Part shown: piece after piece, positions 40,505 to 49,878 of the stretch
How the letters are laid out: each line of letters starts with the position of its first letter
How positions within the stretch are numbered: the stretch's first letter is position 1
Assembly: GCA_021770005.1 (NCBI GenBank)
Contig: JAETRV010000004.1
Span: 1-64,000 of the forward strand
Source: Anaerotruncus sp.
GTDB lineage: Bacteria > Bacillota > Clostridia > Oscillospirales > Ruminococcaceae
Length of the DNA stretch: 64,000 nucleotides
Reading direction: 5' to 3'
Translations under genes and position numbers: made by a program
The notes under the pieces: generated by a model
Seen by the model: the letters and a program-made list of their open reading frames with translations, nothing else
Databases searched by the model: none
Told to the model about the DNA's origin: nothing

Positions 40505-42428
40505 TCCGGCTCGCTTTGCGCCAGACCGAGAATTTCAGCACCGACAGAATCAACAGCGCAAAAAAGACGAGCGCGCCAATGCTGCCGAGGGAAAATCTGC
40601 CGGAAAGGTCGATCAGCTCATCGAGATAAACCGGATCGCCTAGCGAGTCGACGCCGACCTTGATCACCGCAAAGACTGCCAACAGGACACCAACCAGCCC
40701 TTCCCCAGCAATCATGCCGGAGGTGTAGAGGATGCCGCTGTCAATCGTGTCCTTGCGCGCCTCATCCGAGCGTACTTTGCGTCGCTCAAACCAGAGTCGG
40801 AGCAGGCCGCCGGCCATGATCGGCGCACTGAGGTGGATCGGTAGGTAAAGCCCGACCGCAAACGGAAGCACTGGAATGCGCAGAATTTCCAGCCCCACCG
40901 CGATACCCGCACCGGCAAACACCAACGTCCACGGGAGGTTCCCATTCATGACCCCTTCCACCACCATCTTCATCAGCATTGCTTGCGGGGCGGGCAGCTC
41001 TGTCAAACCAAATCCCCAGGCCGCATTCAGCAGGTAGAGAACGCCGCCGAGCGTCAGCGAAGCGGCAACCACTCCGATCAATTCCCCCATCTGTTGTTTT
41101 TTGGGGGTTGCGCCGAGGATGTAGCCGGTTTTGAGGTCCTGAGAGGTGTCTCCCGCGATTGCCGAGATGATGCAGATGACCGACCCAATCGCGATTGCAC
41201 CGCTCATGCCGTGTCGTCCCACGTCCCCGGTATATTTCAGCAGGATGGTGGAGAGCAGCAGGGTTGCAATCGCCATGCCCGATACCGGGTTGTTGGAGGA
41301 ACCGACCAGGCCAACCAGCCGCGCGGAGACGGTTGCAAAGAAAAATCCGAATAGGGCGATTGCGGCCGCACCAAGCAGGGTCACCGGGATTGCAGGCGCA
41401 AGCCAGATCACAACAATTATGACCGATATCATGACCACAATCAACCGCATCGACAGATCATCGTCGGTGCGCAGTGTACTTTGGGAGGAATGCTTGCGGT
41501 TATAGCTTTGGACCGACTGCAAAAAGGTGCGGCCGATCAAAGGTACAGACTTGGCAAGGCTCAGAATACCACCGGTGGCCACAGCTCCTGCCCCGACATA
41601 TTTGATATAGTTGTTCCAGAGCGTGGAGGGGTCCATAGTAGAAACTGGGTCGGTACCGGGAAAGATGACCGACACCCCGCCAAACAGCGAGATGAGCGGC
41701 ATCAGGACCAGCCAGCTCAGGATGCCGCCCGCCATCATATAGGAGGAGATGCGGGGCCCGCAGATATAGCCGACGCCAAGCAGCGCGGGCAGCACATCAA
41801 TCCCGACCGCAGCACCCTTATAGCTTTTGATGTCATAGTTGACCTTGCTCGGAAACAGCTTCAGCCCATCCGCGATGAACTTATAGGCGGCTGAGATACC
41901 CAAGCCAGCAAAAACGATTGTAGACCGGGAGCCTCCGTGTTCCCCGGCGAGCAGGACTTCCGAACAGGCGGTTCCCTCGGGGTAAGGCAGAACCCCGTGT
42001 TCCTGCACGATCAGGGCTTTGCGCAGAGGGATCATAAAAAGGACGCCAAGCAGACCTCCACAGAGCGCAATCAGGGAAATCTCAATCAAGGAAGGGCTGG
42101 CGACGCCCCATTCGGCCGCCCACATAAATAATGCTGGGAGGGTAAAGATTGCGCCCGCTGCGACCGATTCACCGGCGGAACCGATCGTCTGCACCATGTT
42201 GTTCTCGAGGATTGAATCCTTGCGCAGCATCACGCGGATAATCCCCATCGAGATAACTGCGGCCGGGATGGACGCCGAAACGGTCATACCAACCCGCAGA
42301 CCCAGATAGGCATTTGCAGCCCCAAAAAGTACGGCAAGCAGGATCCCCAGAACCACCGAAGTGACGGTGAACTCCGGGACAATCCGGTCGGCGGGGATGA
42401 ATGGCTTGAACGAGTTATTTTTCTCCAT
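40497..42428 (-). CDS. OPT-family oligopeptide transporter
   Basis: 643-residue membrane protein with about 15 helices. Typical segments: ANAYLGLRVGMTVSASIPAAV (in parts), the NNMVQTIGSAGESVAAGAIFT motif near residue 75, YPEGTACSEVL and the C-terminal PFAVGLYLPIHLSAPIMAGG. Bacterial OPT members take up oligopeptides or metal complexes by proton symport. ATG 42428 (MEKNNSFKPF) is chosen; the longer frame upstream has no family similarity. An M20 dipeptidase gene lies upstream, consistent with peptide use. Confidence 0.92.
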   Translation of the reverse strand: MEKNNSFKPFIPADRIVPEFTVTSVVLGILLAVLFGAANAYLGLRVGMTVSASIPAAVISMGIIRVMLRKDSILENNMVQTIGSAGESVAAGAIFTLPALFMWAAEWGVASPSLIEISLIALCGGLLGVLFMIPLRKALIVQEHGVLPYPEGTACSEVLLAGEHGGSRSTIVFAGLGISAAYKFIADGLKLFPSKVNYDIKSYKGAAVGIDVLPALLGVGYICGPRISSYMMAGGILSWLVLMPLISLFGGVSVIFPGTDPVSTMDPSTLWNNYIKYVGAGAVATGGILSLAKSVPLIGRTFLQSVQSYNRKHSSQSTLRTDDDLSMRLIVVMISVIIVVIWLAPAIPVTLLGAAAIALFGFFFATVSARLVGLVGSSNNPVSGMAIATLLLSTILLKYTGDVGRHGMSGAIAIGSVICIISAIAGDTSQDLKTGYILGATPKKQQMGELIGVVAASLTLGGVLYLLNAAWGFGLTELPAPQAMLMKMVVEGVMNGNLPWTLVFAGAGIAVGLEILRIPVLPFAVGLYLPIHLSAPIMAGGLLRLWFERRKVRSDEARKDTIDSGILYTSGMIAGEGLVGVLLAVFAVIKVGVDSLGDPVYLDELIDLSGRFSLGSIGALVFFALLILSVLKFSVWRKASRIG

Positions 42429-42580
42429 CTGTTTTACCACTTTCTTTTGGATTGAAGGACTGGCAAACCCATACATTCGTTGGGCGGCTCTGCGGACGCT
42501 GTGGCTGCCAGCCGTATGTGAGCACATGTCCGGGCATATTTTTCCACATTTTTACCGTGCAATTCATCAAAAGAAGAAGG

Positions 42581-42607
42581 ACACCGCAATGCGACGCATT
42601 GCGGTGT
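42581..42607. terminator. Terminator after M20 dipeptidase
   Basis: ACACCGCAATGC-GAC-GCATTGCGGTGT is a perfect 12-bp stem with a 3-base loop, 18 bases after the minus-strand dipeptidase stop, followed on that strand by a T/C-rich tract. Confidence 0.65.
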
Positions 42608-42624
42608 AACCCACAAGTCTCCGG

Positions 42625-43890
42625 TCAAATCAGTTCAATCGCATTCGCAATAATCTGGAAGGTCCTTCCGATCGAATCCAGCTTCCAGAATTCATTGGTC
42701 TGATGATAGGTTACCGGGTCCTCCGGGAAGAGCGCACCGAATGCAACCGCATTGTCAAACGCGCGCGCATAGGTGCCGCCGCCGCACGAAACGGGCGGAA
42801 GGTCGGTTCCGGTGCACTCCCGGTAAACTGTTTGCAGGGCCTGCACCAATGGGGAATCCTTTTTCACATAGAGCGGCGCCATGTAGGAGGTGTTGCGCGT
42901 CTCAAAGCCGAACTGCGCCGCCGCCTTTCCAGCGGCTTCGACCACCTGCTCAAGCGGGATGGTGACTGGGATACGCAGATCACAGCAGAGGCTGGCGTGG
43001 GTTTCATCCACATGCGCAATCGCGGGGTTGATCGTCAAGCAACCGGATGGCTCGTCCGAAAAGTCGATCCCAAGCCCTTCGACCGTCGCGATTTCAGCGA
43101 GCGAGAGAAACGGGTGCTCGATCCCCTGCGCGCGAAGCTGTGCGCAGAGCTTCAAAAGGGCATTTTCCCCCTTATGCGGCTCCATCGCATGGGCGGCACG
43201 TCCCTCCGCCTCATAGCGTTTCCCCGCAAACTCCGCTTCGGCAAACGCAGGGACAACATTATACATCTTCCCGCAATGAAGCGAAAGATGCGGGATCGAA
43301 CGATCAAGGTCGCGATGGAAGTCCAGATGCAGCAGGCCCTTTTCCGCAAAGGTGACCGGGTACTCCGAATCGGGGGTGAATGCGCAGTCGGGCAGCTCTT
43401 CGGTCTCTTTATACCGCTCGATACACCGCCAGCCGCCCGCTTCTTCGCTGCCGCCCAGAATCAGACGCACCCGCTTGCCGAGATCGACGCCGCTGTCCGC
43501 AATCGCTTTCATCGCGTAGAGCGCAACCATCGCAGGGCCTTTGTCGTCTGATGTACCGCGCCCGTACAGCTTTCCGTCGATCACCGTACCATCAAACGGA
43601 TCGGCGATCCATCCCTCCGGATCGACCGAAACCGTATCAAGATGTGCGACAACCGCCGCGAGCTTATCCCCTTCACCCATCTCGATCCAACCAGCATATC
43701 CATCGAGATTTTTGGTACGGAAACCAAACTTCCTGCCGAGGTCCAGCATATATTCGATCGCATCATAAATGCCCTTACCCAGAGGAGCGCGCTCGCTCAC
43801 AGGGCCGCAGTCCCCATTGACGCTCCGGATTTTGAGCAGGCCCCTCAAATCACTGATGAACTGCGCTTCCTCCCACGGATATTGTTTCAT
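42625..43890 (-). CDS. M20 family dipeptidase (PepV/Sapep-like)
   Basis: 421 residues. Metal site: His and Asp in VVAHLDTVSVDPEGW (about 78-92), bridging Asp in YGRGTSDDKGP, Glu-Glu in LGGSEEAGGW, Asp in FTPDSEYPV. The FAEKG and later CGGGTYARAF segments match the PepV/Sapep branch rather than PepT. Hydrolyses dipeptides such as carnosine-like or Xaa-dipeptides. ATG 43890 follows AAAGGAGCGG. Transcribed toward the OPT transporter gene but separated by a terminator. Confidence 0.91.
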   Translation of the reverse strand: MKQYPWEEAQFISDLRGLLKIRSVNGDCGPVSERAPLGKGIYDAIEYMLDLGRKFGFRTKNLDGYAGWIEMGEGDKLAAVVAHLDTVSVDPEGWIADPFDGTVIDGKLYGRGTSDDKGPAMVALYAMKAIADSGVDLGKRVRLILGGSEEAGGWRCIERYKETEELPDCAFTPDSEYPVTFAEKGLLHLDFHRDLDRSIPHLSLHCGKMYNVVPAFAEAEFAGKRYEAEGRAAHAMEPHKGENALLKLCAQLRAQGIEHPFLSLAEIATVEGLGIDFSDEPSGCLTINPAIAHVDETHASLCCDLRIPVTIPLEQVVEAAGKAAAQFGFETRNTSYMAPLYVKKDSPLVQALQTVYRECTGTDLPPVSCGGGTYARAFDNAVAFGALFPEDPVTYHQTNEFWKLDSIGRTFQIIANAIELI

Positions 43891-44138
43891 AGTTCCGCTC
43901 CTTTGCTTTTTCAATCGGTATCACTCCATCTATTATATTGTCCAAAAAATCGTTTGTAAAGCCTTGTCTCAAAAATGTTTCAGATAATGGGTAGAAAAAA
44001 GAAAGATTCTCCCTTTCCTGTATCAAACTGTCTCAAAAAATGCGGTCTTGTAAAAATACAATTTGTACATGGTGGATTTTAACTGTCGTCCAGGGAAAGC
44101 TATCACCGAACGGCCTCAAAAAAATCCTTTTCTTTTTT

Positions 44139-44304
44139 AGGGCTTGTTTGAAAATAGAGAAATGGACGGATTTTTCGCAAGAGACGAGCAGCTGCAAGAA
44201 GAAAAACACAGGAATACTTTGTGTATTCCGCGTATTTTCGACGCGGCAGATGCCGTTTCTTGTAGAAAAAGACGGTGATTTCGATTTTTCAAACAGCCCC
44301 TAGA
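44139..44304. repeat. Palindromic MITE-like element
   Basis: About 165 bases with inverted ends: TTAGGGCTTGTTTGAAAAT (from 44139) and ATTTTTCAAACAGCCCCTAG (to 44303). Internal stems include GGAATAC-TTT-GTGTATTCC. Ends resemble those of the other repeat class but the interior differs. No coding frame; 43915-44138 holds nothing recognised. Confidence 0.6.
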
Positions 44305-44339
44305 GGCCCCAGCGTAAAAATAGTTGGCAGGTGATTTTC

Positions 44340-44885
44340 TTGGTGGTGGTTGCCGCAAAAGACCCGGACAAACAGCTCTTCCGGCTGCTTCAATGCCATG
44401 GAGGGCGGATTTCCCTTTTGAATGTGCGCACCCTATCCGCAAAACTGGAAGGGGAAACACCCGACCTGGTGTTTGCAACCGGGCCGCGCTTTCCGCGTCT
44501 CTTATGCGAAAATGCCATCTTAATCCTGCGCAGCGGCAGGGAGCTGCCCGCCGGGCCAGCCAGCCGCCATGCGGTCGCGATTCTGAACAGCGCCGACCCG
44601 CGGACGCTCAAACAAGCTGCCAACCGGCACCTGCCCGCGCTGACCTGTGGGCGCCTGACTTCCGACACCTTTACCCTTTCCTCTTTGACGCCAGACAGCG
44701 CCGTTATCTCGCTTCAACGCTCAGTACACGCATTTGACGGCTCCACCGTTGAGCCGTTTGAACTGCCTGTAGCCTTTTCCTTTTCCCCCGATCCGTTCTG
44801 TCTGCTTGCCTGTGCCGCCAGCTTCTGCCTGCTTGGCAGGAAAAACCCACTCGCTGGGCTGAGCTGCTGGCCGCTAATCCCATAG
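44340..44885 (+). CDS. Unknown protein (181 aa)
   Basis: Frame from TTG 44340 with AGGTGA six bases upstream (GTG 44331 also possible). The product begins MVVVAAKDPDKQLFRLL and has LSSLTPDSAVISLQRSV in the middle. It looks like a soluble alpha/beta protein with several cysteines near the C-terminus; no motif recognised. Composition matches chromosomal genes. It starts 36 bases after a MITE-like element and ends before a stem-loop at 44925-44955, upstream of the spore-protein gene. Confidence 0.5.
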   Translation: MVVVAAKDPDKQLFRLLQCHGGRISLLNVRTLSAKLEGETPDLVFATGPRFPRLLCENAILILRSGRELPAGPASRHAVAILNSADPRTLKQAANRHLPALTCGRLTSDTFTLSSLTPDSAVISLQRSVHAFDGSTVEPFELPVAFSFSPDPFCLLACAASFCLLGRKNPLAGLSCWPLIP

Positions 44886-44924
44886 AACCCATTCCATTTA
44901 GCCTGCTGGGGGAGTTCGCACAAG

Positions 44925-44955
44925 AGGGTGCTTTTTGCAAATGAAAAAGCACCCT
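44925..44955. terminator. Stem-loop after the 181-aa gene
   Basis: AGGGTGCTTTTT and AAAAAGCACCCT pair perfectly around a 7-base loop. The T-tract lies within the stem rather than after it. Confidence 0.5.
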
Positions 44956-45030
44956 GCAAAAAATCGGCTCAATTTTTTCATTAAATGTCGATGGCACGTC
45001 GAAATCTGGATACACACACAAGATTTGTCA

Positions 45031-45060
45031 GTGATAATCCATCCCTTGCAGCCGATACTA
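45031..45060 (+). promoter_or_regulatory. Possible sporulation-type promoter of the SASP gene
   Basis: GTGATA (45031-45036), a 17-base spacer, then GATACTA (45054-45060). This loosely fits forespore sigma-G sites (GHATR / CATnnTA), as expected upstream of an SASP gene; the match is imperfect. Confidence 0.3.
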
Positions 45061-45114
45061 GTACTGCAAACGCAATCAATTCTACCAAACGATTTTTAAG
45101 GAGTGTATATCATT

Positions 45115-45306
45115 ATGTCTAGTAACAAACATGTTGTCCCCGAAGCGAAAGATGCAATGAACCGTTTCAAGATGGAGGCGGCGAACGAAGTCGGCGTCAA
45201 CCTGAAGCAGGGCTATAATGGGGATCTGACCTCCAGACAGGCTGGTTCGATCGGCGGCCAGATGGTCAAAAAGATGATTGAGGCTTACGAGAACTCGATT
45301 AAGTAA
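45115..45306 (+). CDS. Alpha/beta-type small acid-soluble spore protein
   Basis: 63 residues: VPEAKDAMNRFKMEAANEVGV then LTSRQAGSIGGQMVKKMI, both hallmark SASP blocks. Includes the Glu-Ala region cut by the germination protease. These proteins coat and protect spore DNA, so this gene is the best evidence that the organism forms endospores. ATG 45115 with AAGGAG about ten bases upstream. Confidence 0.95.
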   Translation: MSSNKHVVPEAKDAMNRFKMEAANEVGVNLKQGYNGDLTSRQAGSIGGQMVKKMIEAYENSIK

Positions 45307-45333
45307 ACCGTATTCGGTTGATTCGATCATAAA

Positions 45334-45377
45334 ACCGGGTGGAGAAGCAAACCGCTTTTCTACCTGGTCTTTTTTTG
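45334..45377 (+). terminator. Terminator of the SASP gene
   Basis: ACCGGGT-GGAGAAGC pairs with GCTTTTC-ACCTGGT, followed by seven T residues. Confidence 0.8.
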
Positions 45378-45390
45378 CGGTCGCTTCCCA

Positions 45391-45432
45391 AAACAAAAAA
45401 GGCGGGCAAAAAGCAACCGCTTTTCACCCGCC
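45391..45432 (-). terminator. Terminator of rpsB-tsf operon
   Basis: On the minus strand GGCGGG-TG-AAAAGC and GCTTTTTG-CCCGCC pair, followed by TTTTTTGTTTT, 17 bases after the tsf stop. Confidence 0.8.
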
Positions 45433-45448
45433 CTCAAGAGACAATCGA

Positions 45449-46369
45449 TTATTTCATCATGCTGGCAACTTCATCCGCGAAGTTATCCTCTTTTTTCTCA
45501 AGGCCCTCGCCCTTCTCATAACGGACAAACCCAGTGATTTTGATCGAGCCGCCAAGCTCTTTTGCAGTCTGCTCGGTGTACTGTGCGATGTTAATATCGC
45601 CATTTTTCACGAACGCCTGCTCGAGGAGGCAGTTCTCCTTATAATATTTGCCGATTCTGCCGTCAACCATCTTCTCAATGATATTTGCAGGCTTATTGCT
45701 GAGCTTTGGATCATTCGAAATCTGCGCCTTGAGAATCTCCTTCTCATGCTCGATCACGTCAGCAGGAACCGCAGCGGAATCCAGATACCCAGGATTGATT
45801 GCCGCAACCTGCATCGCAACATCCTTTGCATAGGTGCTGAACCCTTCTTTACCGGCAACATCCGACTCAAAGGTCACCATAACGCCGATCTTGCCGCCGC
45901 CATGGACATAGGTGGTCAGAACACCCTCCGCATAGGTGAAGCGGCGGATCTTCATGTTCTCACCGATTGTAAGAACCTTGTCACGCAGCTCCTCCTCGAC
46001 AGTCAGCTCGGAGCCAACCGCTTTCATCGGCAGCAGTTCCTCTACCGAGGCGGGCTTATTTGCCGCAACCGTTTTTGCACAGGCAGTGACAAACTCCATG
46101 AATTTCTCATTCTTCGCAACAAAGTCGGTCTCCGAGTTGACTTCGATCACGACGCCCACTTTGGTTGCCTCATCGACCATCGCAAGCACAACGCCCTCGG
46201 CCGCAATTCTGCCAGCCTTTTTGGTGACAGCTGCAAGCCCTTTCTCGCGGAGCACCTCGATTGCCTTATCCATATCGCCGTCGGTCGCGGTGAGCGCCTT
46301 TTTACACTCCATCATACCAACGCCGGTCTTCTCTCTCAGCGCCTGTACATCTTTCGCTGTAAAAGCCAT
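45449..46369 (-). CDS. tsf: Translation elongation factor Ts
   Basis: 306-residue nucleotide exchange factor of EF-Tu. MAFTAKDVQALREKTGVGMM is the conserved UBA-like start; IEVNSETDFVAKN and the two dimerisation sub-domains follow. ATG 46369 with GGAGG nine bases upstream. Co-transcribed with rpsB, as in nearly all bacteria. Confidence 0.97.
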   Translation of the reverse strand: MAFTAKDVQALREKTGVGMMECKKALTATDGDMDKAIEVLREKGLAAVTKKAGRIAAEGVVLAMVDEATKVGVVIEVNSETDFVAKNEKFMEFVTACAKTVAANKPASVEELLPMKAVGSELTVEEELRDKVLTIGENMKIRRFTYAEGVLTTYVHGGGKIGVMVTFESDVAGKEGFSTYAKDVAMQVAAINPGYLDSAAVPADVIEHEKEILKAQISNDPKLSNKPANIIEKMVDGRIGKYYKENCLLEQAFVKNGDINIAQYTEQTAKELGGSIKITGFVRYEKGEGLEKKEDNFADEVASMMK

Positions 46370-46409
46370 TGTAATCAACCTCCATTCTTAGTTTTCAGCC
46401 GGATCGGGC

Positions 46410-47144
46410 TTATTCTGCTGCCGCTTCCTCTTCTTTCTCTGCGGCAGCTTCTGCGGATTCCGCACCCTGGCGCCCCTCAATGATCGCGTCAGCCATCGTA
46501 GCGGAGAGCAGCTTAACCGCGCGGATTGCATCGTCGTTGCCCGGGATTACATAGTCGATCTCGTCCGGATCACAGTTGGTATCCACAATCGCGACGATCG
46601 GGATTCCCAGTTTCTTGGCCTCTGCAACCGCAATCTTCTCTTTTCTGGGGTCAACAATAAACATTGCAGCCGGCAGCTTCTTCATATCCTTGATACCGCC
46701 AAGGAACTTTTCCAGCTTCTCGATCTCAAGATTGAGCTTGCTGACCTCTTTCTTCGGCAGGCGGTCAAAGGTGCCATCCTCTTCCATCTTGCGCAGCTGT
46801 GCAAGGCGGTCGATTCTGCGGCGGATGGTTTTGAAGTTAGTCATCATGCCGCCCAGCCATCTGGCGTTTACATAATAGGCGCCCGCGCGGGTTGCTTCCT
46901 CACGAACCGAATCCCCAGCCTGTTTTTTGGTTCCGACAAACAGGACATTTCCACCGTTTGCAGCGAGGTCGCGGACAAACATATAAGCCTCATCCAGCTT
47001 CTTGACCGTCTTCTGGAGGTCGATGATATAGATGCCGTTTCTCTCGGTAAAGATATAACGCGCCATTTTGGGGTTCCATCTTCTGGTCTGATGGCCGAAG
47101 TGAACGCCCGCCTCCAACAGTTGTTTCATAGATACTACGCCCAT
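46410..47144 (-). CDS. rpsB: 30S ribosomal protein S2
   Basis: 244 residues: [24 protein letters not shown] (in parts), [24 protein letters not shown] and [29 protein letters not shown] (in parts) are all S2 signatures. The C-terminus has an Ala/Glu-rich tail ([13 protein letters not shown]). Start follows AGAGAGGAATTTATC. A promoter lies at 47275-47303. Confidence 0.97.
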   Translation of the reverse strand: MGVVSMKQLLEAGVHFGHQTRRWNPKMARYIFTERNGIYIIDLQKTVKKLDEAYMFVRDLAANGGNVLFVGTKKQAGDSVREEATRAGAYYVNARWLGGMMTNFKTIRRRIDRLAQLRKMEEDGTFDRLPKKEVSKLNLEIEKLEKFLGGIKDMKKLPAAMFIVDPRKEKIAVAEAKKLGIPIVAIVDTNCDPDEIDYVIPGNDDAIRAVKLLSATMADAIIEGRQGAESAEAAAEKEEEAAAE

Positions 47145-47274
47145 GATAAATTCCTCTCTTTCGGTTGATTTCCTCCACCACGCTTTCGGCTCGCCCTATC
47201 ATCCCCGCAGGGACACCGACAAAACGATGGCATGATGTGTGTTTTGCTGACAATCGTTCCATATCAGCCGTAAT

Positions 47275-47303
47275 ATAATACCATAACCAGAAAGGAATTG
47301 CAA
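47275..47303 (-). promoter_or_regulatory. Promoter of rpsB-tsf
   Basis: Minus strand TTGCAA (47298-47303), a 17-base spacer, TATTAT (47275-47280). It leaves a leader of about 125 bases that may fold and bind S2, but no known leader class was recognised. Confidence 0.65.
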
Positions 47304-47398
47304 GAGGGTGCGGTGAATTTATCCGGGATAGTTTGCGCAAATTTCCAAAAAAATTCCGCGCTGGCAAAAACCGCGCGGAATTTGTTCCAATCTGCATT

Positions 47399-48277
47399 TC
47401 AATTTGTTCGACATCCCTTGGAAAACGTGCTTTTAATCGCCTGATGCGGGCAGGCTTTTACACAACTCCCGCAGCGGATGCATTCTGGGCTGTTCGGGGT
47501 CTGGTAAGCCGGTATGTCCAGACCGCACGTCCTCTGACATAGGCCACACGCGGTGCACTTTTCGGCATCGACCTGATAGCGGTAGAACGCAATCGGGTTA
47601 AAAAGGCCGTAAATCGCTCCGAGCGGACAAAGATATCTGCAAAACGGGCGGTAGACCAAGACAGACAGCACCAACAGCGCAACCAAAATCAGATTTTTCC
47701 ATGCAAACAGCCACCCAATCGTCTGCTGCAATGCAGGATTTGTGGACACAAGCGGCCACCCACCGAGCAGGGTACCGGACGGGCAAATATATTTGCAGAA
47801 CCAAGGCTGGCCCTGCCCGATAAAATTCACTGCATAAAGCGGCAGCAGGATTACAAACCCCACCAGGATCAGATATTTGAGAAATTTTAACCAGCGGTCC
47901 CCCGGAAGTTTCCGGCGTTTTTTGGGAAACGGAATTTTGTGGAGAAGGTCCTGCACCAGCCCGAACGGACAAAGCCACCCGCAGACAAACCGCCCCAGGA
48001 CCGCCCCAAACAACAGAAGAAACCCCGAAACATAAAACGCGAACTTGTAGTTGCGGTCCGCGAGCACTGCCTGGAGGGACCCGATTGGGCAGGAGCCAAG
48101 CGCCCCCGGGCAGGAATAGCAGTTTAGCCCGGGGACACAAAGGGATTTTGTCTTTCCCGTGTAGATTTTCCCGCCCAAAAATCCTGCGAGATAGCCGTTT
48201 GTCAATGCAGCAAACCCCAGCTGTACCCCAAGGCGCAGCCGGTCCCCTGCCTGTTTCAGACGCTTACCCAATTCCAA
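47399..48277 (-). CDS. Membrane 4Fe-4S ferredoxin protein (NapH/CcoG-like)
   Basis: About 292 residues from TTG 48277 (TTG 48271 also possible). Five or so membrane helices with two CxxxCP motifs on the same side ([19 protein letters not shown] in parts and [14 protein letters not shown]), an N-terminal [20 protein letters not shown], and a C-terminal two-cluster ferredoxin ([30 protein letters not shown]). Such proteins move electrons across or along the membrane. Third in a trio after a TlpA-type lipoprotein and a CXXC peptide, suggesting delivery of electrons to extracellular thiols. Confidence 0.87.
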   Translation of the reverse strand: MELGKRLKQAGDRLRLGVQLGFAALTNGYLAGFLGGKIYTGKTKSLCVPGLNCYSCPGALGSCPIGSLQAVLADRNYKFAFYVSGFLLLFGAVLGRFVCGWLCPFGLVQDLLHKIPFPKKRRKLPGDRWLKFLKYLILVGFVILLPLYAVNFIGQGQPWFCKYICPSGTLLGGWPLVSTNPALQQTIGWLFAWKNLILVALLVLSVLVYRPFCRYLCPLGAIYGLFNPIAFYRYQVDAEKCTACGLCQRTCGLDIPAYQTPNSPECIRCGSCVKACPHQAIKSTFSKGCRTN

Positions 48278-48413
48278 TACACTCCAAACAGATATTCGCC
48301 GCTTTTGTAAATACGGTATACACCTCTCCACGCAGGATACCAACAGCGATCATCGCAACACCGGCAACCACCAATACGGCTGCTTTCCAATTAGCCTGCA
48401 TCAGCTTCACCAT
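48264..48413 (-). CDS. CD1871A-family small CXXC membrane protein
   Basis: 49 residues, overlapping both neighbours. ATG 48413 (GGAG seven bases upstream, inside the TlpA gene) or ATG 48401. One membrane helix ([21 protein letters not shown], in part) is followed by [14 protein letters not shown], whose CLEC motif at the very C-terminus defines the family. Equivalent genes in Clostridia sit beside a TlpA-like and a 4Fe-4S protein. Probably passes reducing equivalents between them; not proven. Confidence 0.8.
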   Translation of the reverse strand: MVKLMQANWKAAVLVVAGVAMIAVGILRGEVYTVFTKAANICLECIGIG

Positions 48414-49059
48414 GTACCATCTCCAGTCGCTTTTGAATCTCCTCCGCCCATTTATTTTTGGGGCGGGCTCCGAGATGTGGTTCCCCCACCAGGTTCCCCT
48501 CTTTATCTACAAAAATAGTTTCAGGCACCGCTTGTACATACCGCAGTTTGGCATAGATCAGGTCGGTAGAGGGCATCAGATGAAGATAGTCCGCACCAGT
48601 CTCTTTGACAATCTCTTTCGCCAAATCCACTTGGGACTGCACCACATTCCAGTTCTGGTCATAAACGTCCATCAGAATGCCGACAATCTGCACCCCCTGA
48701 TCTGCGTATTCCTCCGCAAGTGCGCCAAGGTCAGGCATCTCCCCGAGGCATGGATTACAGTAGGTCGCCCAGATATTGATCATCGTCAGGTCTGCATGCG
48801 AGAAGATCTCCTGCGTGACCTCATTACCATCCAGATCGGTCGTTTTAAAATTTTTCAGGGTTGGCGCGTCCGGGTCGGACTCCACGGGCGTGCTTTCCGA
48901 ACTGTCAGGCTCTTCCGCCTGCTCCGAAGCAGAAGAAGATGCAGCAGGCGCGCTGCTCTGACCCTGCCCCTTCTCCGACTGCGCACATGCGGACGACAGC
49001 AGCATGATACAGAATGCCAGCGTCACCAAAAATAAACGTTTCTTATCTATCATAAACAC
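48391..49059 (-). CDS. TlpA-family thiol-disulfide lipoprotein
   Basis: 222 residues. GTG 49059 follows AGGAGG by six bases. Lipoprotein signal [14 protein letters not shown]; a Ser/Glu linker; then a thioredoxin-fold domain with active site [13 protein letters not shown] (Cys-x-x-Cys about residue 98-101) and cis-Pro in AVPETIFVD. Faces outside the cell, reducing or isomerising disulfides or serving an oxidative-stress repair enzyme. Its 3' end contains the start of the CXXC peptide gene. Confidence 0.9.
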   Translation of the reverse strand: MFMIDKKRLFLVTLAFCIMLLSSACAQSEKGQGQSSAPAASSSASEQAEEPDSSESTPVESDPDAPTLKNFKTTDLDGNEVTQEIFSHADLTMINIWATYCNPCLGEMPDLGALAEEYADQGVQIVGILMDVYDQNWNVVQSQVDLAKEIVKETGADYLHLMPSTDLIYAKLRYVQAVPETIFVDKEGNLVGEPHLGARPKNKWAEEIQKRLEMVHGEADAG

Positions 49060-49138
49060 GCAAATCCTCCTGTATAAAATCGGGACTGGAATTATAAAAG
49101 TCCCCTTATCTGCTGTTGAGCAGATTCAGCGCCTCATA

Positions 49139-49858
49139 TTAGTTCGAAGCGACTTGATTATACGCACTCTCATCTTCAAATGAAAAATAGCCGAAACTGC
49201 GCATCGAAAGGAAATCCGTCTCGGTGAAGATGATATGGTCTGTCAGTTTAATCTGCACCACCTTCAACGCCCGATAAAGCTCATGTGTGACCGCAATGTC
49301 CGCATTGGAAGGGTTCACCAGTCCGCGTGGGTGGTTGTGGGAAAAGATCACCGATACCGCCCGGAAGCGAATCGCCAGTTCCACAATATTCCGGATATAA
49401 ACCGACGCTGTGTTAATCGTACCCTCGCCTACAATGCCGCAGTAGCAAACCCGCCCCTTGTTGTCCAAGCAAAGGATACAGATATTCTCCCGGTTTGACC
49501 GCCCGATAAACTTAGGGCGCATATATTCCACCGCCTGCTCGGTCGTTTGAATGATGGCGCCCTTTTTATTATAGGCATCCAGGTAATAGCGGCAGCCGGA
49601 TGCAAACAGCTTGAGCAGGACAGCGGCATTTTCCCCGATCCCCTCTACCTCACAAAGCTCCTGAACTTCCGCATCGAATACAGCGGTGATGTCCCCAAAA
49701 TATTGGATCAAACGGTGGGCCAGATCATTGGTATCCTTTCGCGGAATCGCATAAAACAGGATCAGCTCCAGCACCTCATGCGGCTCAAATCCATCCAGAT
49801 CCTCTTTCAAAAAGCGCTTCTTGAGCCGCTGCCTATGACCGTCATGATAGCCGGACAT
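49139..49858 (-). CDS. radC: RadC-family JAMM/MPN protein
   Basis: 239 residues. A helix-hairpin-helix-like N-terminal part (GFEPHEVLELILFYAIPRKD in parts) and the JAMM metal motif HNHPRG...SNAD (VIFSHNHPRGLVNPSNADI, about 171-189) are intact. Long called a DNA repair protein, though the biochemical role is unproven. Stands upstream of the TlpA trio. Confidence 0.92.
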   Translation of the reverse strand: MSGYHDGHRQRLKKRFLKEDLDGFEPHEVLELILFYAIPRKDTNDLAHRLIQYFGDITAVFDAEVQELCEVEGIGENAAVLLKLFASGCRYYLDAYNKKGAIIQTTEQAVEYMRPKFIGRSNRENICILCLDNKGRVCYCGIVGEGTINTASVYIRNIVELAIRFRAVSVIFSHNHPRGLVNPSNADIAVTHELYRALKVVQIKLTDHIIFTETDFLSMRSFGYFSFEDESAYNQVASN

Positions 49859-49878
49859 CTGTACACCACCCGACCCAT

